From positions 1 to 10,781 of the forward strand of contig JAJRPH010000405.1 in NCBI GenBank assembly GCA_024280875.1: a stretch of DNA of 10,781 nucleotides. Direction: 5' to 3'. Shown here piece by piece: positions 6,519 through 10,781 of the stretch (the stretch's first letter is position 1; every line of letters starts with the position of its first letter). Below the pieces are notes generated by a model. It had not been told where the DNA came from and searched no databases. It saw nothing but the letters and a program-made list of their open reading frames with translations. Position numbers and translations under genes: made by a program. This stretch comes from Deltaproteobacteria bacterium. GTDB lineage: Bacteria > Desulfobacterota > Desulfobacteria > Desulfobacterales > Desulfosalsimonadaceae.

Positions 6519-8960
6519 TCACATCATGAAGAACGGATCCACATCAATGGCGACTTTGACCGGATTCCCGGATAAATGCAGCCTGTTTCCAAATATCAGT
6601 GTTCTGACAAACCGGTGAAGGAGATCCACTCCTTCGGATTTGATCAGCAACTGCCATCGAAAGCGGTTTGCCTTCCGCGAGATGGGCGCTTCAATGGGCC
6701 CTAAAATATCAACCCACCGGCCGTACTCGCTGTTTTCCTTTTTAAGCGCATCACATATTTTACCGATATTTATTGCCTGTTGCCGTGTTTTTTCACGATC
6801 GCGGCCGGATATTTTCAGCTGGATCATCCGTGAAAAAGGCGGGTATTTAAACGCTTTTCGAAACGAAATCTCCTGGTTGTAGAATTTCATGAAGTCATGA
6901 TCAGTGGCGGCGGTGACACTGAAATGGTCCGGGCTGTAAGTCTGAAGGATCACACGGCCTGGCCGGGTTCCCCGCCCGGCCAGCCCGGCAACCTGAGCCA
7001 GAACCTGAAATGTGAGTTCTCCGGCCCGAAAATCCGGAAAACTTAATGACAGGTCAGCGCAGATGATGCCGACAAGGGTGATGTTGGGAAAATCATGGCC
7101 TTTGGCCACCATCTGGGTACCGATCAGGATATCGATTTCATGATTTCGGAGACCTTTTAAAAGTTTCACCAGCGTCCCTTTGCGGGCCACCGTGTCACGA
7201 TCCATTCGGGCCACCCGGGCTTCAGGAAACAGACCTTTGACAGTGGTCTCAATTTTTTCAGTTCCCATACCCAGGCGTTTAATGCTGGTTGATCCGCAAT
7301 TGCCGCACGCGGCAACGGACGGCAGGGAATATCCGCACAGATGGCATTTGTAGGCATTGTCTTTCTGGTGAAGGGTGAGGGTGATATCACAGTTGCGGCA
7401 CTTGAGTGCTTCACCGCATGCCGCGCATACCGGATAACTGGCAAACCCACGCCGGTTTAAAAAAAGCAGCACCTGTTCTTTTCGGTCAAGGGTTTCTTTG
7501 ATGGCTTTTTGTAAATCACTGGTAATAAAACGCCGGGTTCCCCGAAAGTCCTTATGCTTTCTGAGATCCACCACATGAATGTCCGGCATAGCCTGTGAGA
7601 AGACCCGGTTTTGCAGACTGAGTTCATTGAATTTTTTATTTGCTACATTATAAACCGACTGGATGGAGGGTGTGGCGGAACCCAGCAGGGCAATCGCGCC
7701 TTCCAGCCGAGCCCTGATGACTGACATATCCCTTGCATTATAACGGAATCGGCTTTCTTGCTTATATGAGGTGTCATGTTCTTCATCAACAATGATCAGG
7801 CCGATGTCTGTTAGCGGCGCAAATATGGCGGACCGTGCGCCGATGACTATTGGGCATTGCCGGTTGCTGATGCGTATCCACTGGTCAAAACGTTCTCCGG
7901 CGGACAGGCCGCTGTGAAGGACTGCCACGCATTCTCCGAACCGGGCGCGAAATCTTCTTTCAATTTCAGAGATCAATGCAATTTCAGGCACCAGCACCAG
8001 AACGGATAATTCCTTTTTAATCGCAGCGGCCGCAATATGCATATAAACTTCTGTTTTTCCGCTGCCGGTGACTCCGGCCAACAGGAATGTCTCAAAACCG
8101 TTTCCTAAATTTTTAACAACACTTGATACCACATGCTGCTGGTCCAGGGTCAGTTTTGGCGGAAGATCAGGAGTAACGGTTTCTCCGAACGGATCGCGGT
8201 AAACCGGTTTGTTGAAAACAGAGATAAATCTATCCTGTTCCAACTTTCGAATATGACTGGCAGCGGTCGGGACGATTTTTTTTAGTTCGGATACGGAAAT
8301 TTCTCCGTATTCTGCGGCTGTATCAAGAATTTTTTGTTTGGGGGCTGAGAGTTTTTTATCCTGTATTGCTGGGGGCAGGCAAGCGATATACCGTTGCATT
8401 TTTCTTTGCGTGACCGGTTTGTTTATTTCACGTTTACGGCATATGAGGCCGTTTTTTTCCATTTTACAAATCAGGGAATTGTGGACTTCCCGGTTAAGCT
8501 TTTTACTTAAATCCTGCTGACGGCATGAATCAACAGACAAAATGCATAATATTTCATTTTCAAGAGGCGCTGTTTTTTTTTGATCCAGGCATTGGGTGCC
8601 GCATTGGGTGATGTGCATTGAAATGCATTCATTTAAATTGATGCCGCCGGGCAGTGCTTCTTTAATGACTTCCCCTATGGGGTGGATGTAATAATCGGAC
8701 AGCCATTTAAAAAATGGAATCATTGAAGCAGGAAACAGTGGGATTTCGTCAAGAACTTCAATTATTTTCTTGATACCCTTAATATCGGAATTTTTTGCGC
8801 ATCCCAGCACATAACCGGTAATTTTGCGTTTTCCAAAAGGGACAAGCACCCGTTTGCCGGGGGCAATGATCTCCTTCAGCGCTTCCGGGACCGCATAGGT
8901 ATAGGTATTAAATACCGGAAGGGTTACCGCGACTTCTATGTAGGGATTATTATCAGTCAT
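6519..8960 (-). CDS. priA: Primosomal protein N' (replication restart helicase PriA)
   Basis: PriA binds stalled or collapsed forks, unwinds the lagging arm and reloads the replisome. At 813 residues it is within or slightly above the usual range. The N-terminal DNA-binding region begins YIEVAVTLPVFNTYTYAVP. The helicase core shows Walker A GVTGSGKT (296-303), DEEH (392-395), GSATPS (427-432) and GTQMVAKGHDFP (614-625). Eight zinc-ligand cysteines lie between: C512, C515, C521, C524, C539, C542, C552 and C555. Motif VI reads QVAGLAGRG (656-664), where the family has QVAGRAGRG: Leu660 replaces the first motif Arg, by a CTG codon at 6983-6981. The frame is otherwise intact. The start ATG (8960-8958) has no strong Shine-Dalgarno. 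A consensus DnaA box lies 14 nt upstream. It converges on qmoC and is unrelated to it in function. Confidence 0.96.
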   Translation of the reverse strand: MTDNNPYIEVAVTLPVFNTYTYAVPEALKEIIAPGKRVLVPFGKRKITGYVLGCAKNSDIKGIKKIIEVLDEIPLFPASMIPFFKWLSDYYIHPIGEVIKEALPGGINLNECISMHITQCGTQCLDQKKTAPLENEILCILSVDSCRQQDLSKKLNREVHNSLICKMEKNGLICRKREINKPVTQRKMQRYIACLPPAIQDKKLSAPKQKILDTAAEYGEISVSELKKIVPTAASHIRKLEQDRFISVFNKPVYRDPFGETVTPDLPPKLTLDQQHVVSSVVKNLGNGFETFLLAGVTGSGKTEVYMHIAAAAIKKELSVLVLVPEIALISEIERRFRARFGECVAVLHSGLSAGERFDQWIRISNRQCPIVIGARSAIFAPLTDIGLIIVDEEHDTSYKQESRFRYNARDMSVIRARLEGAIALLGSATPSIQSVYNVANKKFNELSLQNRVFSQAMPDIHVVDLRKHKDFRGTRRFITSDLQKAIKETLDRKEQVLLFLNRRGFASYPVCAACGEALKCRNCDITLTLHQKDNAYKCHLCGYSLPSVAACGNCGSTSIKRLGMGTEKIETTVKGLFPEARVARMDRDTVARKGTLVKLLKGLRNHEIDILIGTQMVAKGHDFPNITLVGIICADLSLSFPDFRAGELTFQVLAQVAGLAGRGTRPGRVILQTYSPDHFSVTAATDHDFMKFYNQEISFRKAFKYPPFSRMIQLKISGRDREKTRQQAINIGKICDALKKENSEYGRWVDILGPIEAPISRKANRFRWQLLIKSEGVDLLHRFVRTLIFGNRLHLSGNPVKVAIDVDPFFMM

Positions 8961-8973
8961 ATGTTGTGTCTGC

Positions 8974-8982
8974 TGTGGATAA
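8974..8982 (-). promoter_or_regulatory. Consensus DnaA box upstream of priA
   Basis: TGTGGATAA on the plus strand is TTATCCACA on the minus strand, an exact match to the consensus DnaA box. It lies 13 nt before the priA ATG, in the same orientation. A single box may arise by chance in a window this size. No cluster of boxes or DNA-unwinding element was seen, so this is not an origin; a role in priA control is speculative. Confidence 0.35.
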
Positions 8983-9085
8983 TGGCTGTGCGTTTTTAAT
9001 TCAATTAATCCATCCGTTGCAAAGTTTCAACAGTATTTCAGGCAGGATTATTTTCTGATGTTATTATTTTCAAAGATATCTTACA

Positions 9086-9115
9086 TTGATTTCTATGATA
9101 GTTTATTAATATAAT
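9086..9115 (+). promoter_or_regulatory. Sigma70-like promoter for the small ORF and lipoprotein gene
   Basis: A -35-like TTGATT (9086-9091) and a perfect -10 TATAAT (9110-9115) are separated by 18 nt. Transcription would begin near 9122, about 70 nt before the small ORF and 190 nt before the lipoprotein start. The surroundings are AT-rich, so chance matches are possible. Confidence 0.5.
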
Positions 9116-9190
9116 TAACCAAATACCCTAAAAGGATAAAGGAATCAGTCTTTCTTTATGTAAAAAATATTTCAGGACAGCAATATATCT

Positions 9191-9283
9191 ATGAAAAAGG
9201 AATCCTTTGAAAGGAAATATTCGTTACTGCGCAATGTATTTGTTTTAATTGGTGTTTTTTGGACAATCATTATTCTGGATTAA
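9191..9283 (+). CDS. Possible small single-pass membrane peptide, 30 residues
   Basis: An ATG-to-TAA frame encodes MKKESFERKYSLLRNVFV followed by LIGVFWTIIILD. The first 14 or so residues are charged and mostly basic; residues 15-29 form a hydrophobic stretch long enough for one membrane span, in a typical N-in arrangement. The nearest Shine-Dalgarno-like sequence, AGGA (9174-9177), is 13 nt from the ATG, which is long and weakens the case. The ORF ends 27 nt before the lipoprotein gene, in the same frame, downstream of a plausible promoter. The sequence also resembles the N-terminus of membrane-anchored sensor proteins such as histidine kinases, so it could be the stump of a decayed gene. 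It could also be a leader peptide or non-coding. I do not recognise a family. Confidence 0.35.
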   Translation: MKKESFERKYSLLRNVFVLIGVFWTIIILD

Positions 9284-9300
9284 TTGCCTGTGTTGCACCT

Positions 9301-9304
9301 GGAG
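9301..9304 (+). promoter_or_regulatory. Ribosome binding site that fixes the lipoprotein start
   Basis: GGAG lies 6 nt before ATG 9311. This favours 9311 over the TTG at 9284, which would put nine extra residues (MPVLHLELI) before the Lys-Arg start of a normal lipoprotein signal peptide. Confidence 0.75.
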
Positions 9305-9310
9305 TTAATC

Positions 9311-9961
9311 ATGAAAAGGCTTTATTTAATTATATTCATTATACCCTTTATATCCTTGCATCTTCAAGGCTGCATGGGTGTGCTTAATGTTAAATCTGAT
9401 ATTCCTGATATTAACGATGAGATTATTTTTCAACTGGAGTCAAAAGCGCGAAGAATCAATTCATATGCCCAGGATTACAGGATAAAAGGACTGCTGGTAA
9501 AGCGGATGTATTTCCAGTTTGAAAAAGACGGACAGCCGTTTTACCGGTTTCGTGAGGATCTTATCCGGTCCGGTAAACGATATGTCTATATTTATAATGC
9601 GGATGGAAAGTATGATTATCATTATTTTCCGGATGAAAAAAAAGCATACCGTTGCCCGACCAATGGCGCCTGGAATGAATCAAATTATGAAAAAGCCAAA
9701 GACTGGCATTTCAGTTATAAAGATGCCCGGATTGTCGGTGAAGACGTCATTCGTGGGAAATCATGTTTTTTGCTGGAAATGCAGAACAGTATTTTTGCAA
9801 TATGGAAAGAAAAAGGGATTAAGCTGGCAAAAATGAATCTCAGGAAAGACAAAAACCAGACCATGGTTTATGAAAATATGGCATTTGATTTAAGCGATGA
9901 CGTGTTCAGCATTCTCGGCGATGTCCGTGTGATTGATCGAAAAGAATGTAATTTCAAGTAG
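9311..9961 (+). CDS. LolA/LppX-like outer-membrane lipoprotein, function unknown
   Basis: The protein has 216 residues. Residues 1-20 form a lipoprotein signal peptide: positively charged MKR, a hydrophobic core, and lipobox LQGC with Cys21 as the lipidation site. Gln at -2 is uncommon but tolerated. There is no Asp at +2 (Met follows), which suggests outer-membrane sorting by Escherichia coli rules. The mature part looks like the LolA/LppX half-barrel fold: an early helix around SKARRINSYAQDY (44-56), then short beta strands including RYVYIYNADGKYDYHYFPD (90-108), GEDVIRGKSCFLLEMQ (143-158) and a final TMVYENMAFDLSDDVFSI (184-201), where family members often have an analogous F...P...F ending. 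Such proteins bind lipids or act in lipoprotein sorting; no substrate can be inferred. Its only close neighbour on the same strand is the 30-codon ORF. No terminator was seen downstream. Confidence 0.75.
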   Translation: MKRLYLIIFIIPFISLHLQGCMGVLNVKSDIPDINDEIIFQLESKARRINSYAQDYRIKGLLVKRMYFQFEKDGQPFYRFREDLIRSGKRYVYIYNADGKYDYHYFPDEKKAYRCPTNGAWNESNYEKAKDWHFSYKDARIVGEDVIRGKSCFLLEMQNSIFAIWKEKGIKLAKMNLRKDKNQTMVYENMAFDLSDDVFSILGDVRVIDRKECNFK

Positions 9962-10073
9962 CATTTGAAAAATACCTGACAAAAAGGGAATAACTACCAT
10001 CACCGTTTTTAGGGCAATGGAATAATAGAAACACAAAAATAAACGTATTTCAGGAAGCAGCCTTTGAAATATC

Positions 10074-10781
10074 TTACAGTAAATCCAGAGGGCTTTTAAC
10101 GGAATCAATGTCTTTTTTCATGACATGGGTATAAATTTCAGTGGTTTTAACATCCGCATGTCCCATAAGTTTTTGAACTACCCGGATATTGGTGCCGGTT
10201 TCAAGTAAATGAGTAGCAAAGCTAGTGGCGAAAAGTCTGGCAACCGGCCTTTTTATAAATTTTGGCCTTGTTTAAAGCACTTTTGACAGCCTTTTGCAGA
10301 CCCGATTCCATAACATGATGACGCATGGTTTTGCCGGACCTGGGATCTTTTGACATTTTTTTTGAAGGGAAAACATATTGCCATCCGGTCTCTTTGGATG
10401 CATTAGGGTATTTGCGAGAAAGCGCATCAGGGATGTACACCTCGCCGAATCCTTCCCGAAGATCGTTCTGATGCAATGCAATAACATTATCAATTTGCTC
10501 TTGCAGTTCCTGATGTATGGAATCCGGCAGAATGACAGTGCGGTCTTTGCCGCCTTTTGAGTTACATATAAAAATCCTGCCCTGGCCAAAGTCAACATCC
10601 TTGACTCGCAACCGGACACACTCCATAAGCCGAAGCACGCAACCATATAACAATTTTGCCATCAGGGCGTGCTTTCCCTTCATATTGCATAGCAGCTTGG
10701 AAACTTCTTCTTGCATTAATACGGTTGGCAGATTCTTCCTGCGTTTTGACCGCGTTGGGGCTATGCCATCTCCTAAATCAA
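10074..10781 (-). pseudogene. intI: Integron integrase (IntI-type tyrosine recombinase), frameshifted, 5' end beyond window
   Basis: Integron integrases recombine attI and attC sites to capture gene cassettes. The minus-strand frame is open from the right edge (DLGDGIAPTR...LPTVLMQEEV) to a TAG at 10222-10224. The next frame continues the family sequence without a gap, SFATHLLETGTNIRVVQKLM to VKSPLDLL, with a TAA at 10074-10076. One extra base (plus-strand A10224, between CAC and AGC) explains the break. The IntI-specific insert is clear: ALSRKYPNASKETGWQYVFP, then DPRSG and MRHHV. Visible catalytic positions are Arg in VLRLMECVRL, Lys in SKGGKDR, Arg in TFR, His in LMGHADV and Tyr in EIYTHV (codon 10133-10131). 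The box II His is Gln (CQTFRH instead of CHTLRH; codon 10239-10237). So the gene is probably inactive twice over. In most integrons attI and cassettes lie on the 5' side of intI, which here means past the right edge. Confidence 0.9.

Larger units (their letters stand above)
8961..9190. other. AT-rich intergenic region upstream of priA (minus) and the small ORF/lipoprotein genes (plus)
   Basis: No gene is seen here. The left end carries a DnaA box next to priA, and the right half carries a sigma70-like promoter pointing right (9086-9115). Possible priA promoter elements on the minus strand include two TTGAAA hexamers (complement at about 9068-9073 and 9022-9027), but the matching -10 elements are poor or badly spaced, so none is assigned. 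Confidence 0.6.

Noticed and set aside
9284..9310. TTG start for the lipoprotein
   Set aside because: It would spoil the signal peptide; ATG 9311 has a GGAG at good distance.
10046..10071. TATTTCA / TGAAATA hairpin as integrase terminator
   Set aside because: Only 7 AT-rich base pairs with a 12-nt loop and no T-tract on the minus strand.
9962..10073. attC or attI site beside the integrase
   Set aside because: I looked for the RYYYAAC / GTTRRRY core pair on the 3' side of intI and downstream of the lipoprotein and found no convincing pair.
10272..10646. 124-codon minus-strand frame inside the integrase region
   Set aside because: It overlaps the recognised IntI sequence in another frame; the IntI frame carries the family motifs.
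1..10781. CRISPR array, tRNA, rRNA or insertion sequence
   Set aside because: No regular spaced repeats, no tRNA-like cloverleaf, no rRNA-like sequence and no transposase were recognised on reading both strands.

Overview
The window comes from a dissimilatory sulfate-reducing bacterium, most likely a member of Desulfobacterota (the former Deltaproteobacteria, Desulfobacteraceae-like). The reason is the gene order: the 3' part of aprA (adenylylsulfate reductase alpha subunit) is followed by a complete qmoABC operon. I cannot name the genus from the sequence alone.

Layout, left to right. Positions 1-1149 hold the C-terminal 382 residues of AprA, closed by a strong intrinsic terminator (1186-1220). 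A gene-free spacer of about 340 bases (1150-1492) follows. It carries a long imperfect inverted repeat and a small GC-rich hairpin, and presumably the qmo promoter. QmoA (1493-2773) and QmoB (2776-5112) are HdrA-type flavoproteins separated by 2 nt. A 95-nt linker with a long perfect hairpin that lacks a T-tract leads to QmoC (5208-6389), an HdrC/HdrE-type membrane subunit with two [4Fe-4S] motifs. A bidirectional terminator (6441-6477) separates qmoC from the convergent priA (8960-6519, minus), the replication-restart helicase. PriA is full length but has Leu in place of the first Arg of helicase motif VI. The region upstream of priA (8961-9190) is AT-rich. It holds a consensus DnaA box next to the priA start and a good sigma70-like promoter pointing right. 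That promoter would serve a 30-codon ORF for a single-pass membrane peptide (9191-9283) and a LolA-like lipoprotein gene (9311-9961). The right end holds an integron integrase (IntI) gene on the minus strand. It is broken by a one-base insertion and also lacks the catalytic His of the HxxR motif. Its 5' end lies beyond the window.

How the genes work together: AprAB reduces APS to sulfite and AMP. QmoABC is the membrane complex thought to deliver electrons from menaquinol to AprAB, possibly by flavin-based confurcation with a second donor. PriA, the lipoprotein and the integrase remnant are functionally unrelated neighbours. I see no undescribed multi-gene system here. The items most worth checking are the PriA motif VI change, the doubly damaged integron integrase (with any attI site and cassettes expected beyond the right edge), the inverted repeat upstream of qmoA, and the 30-residue membrane ORF.
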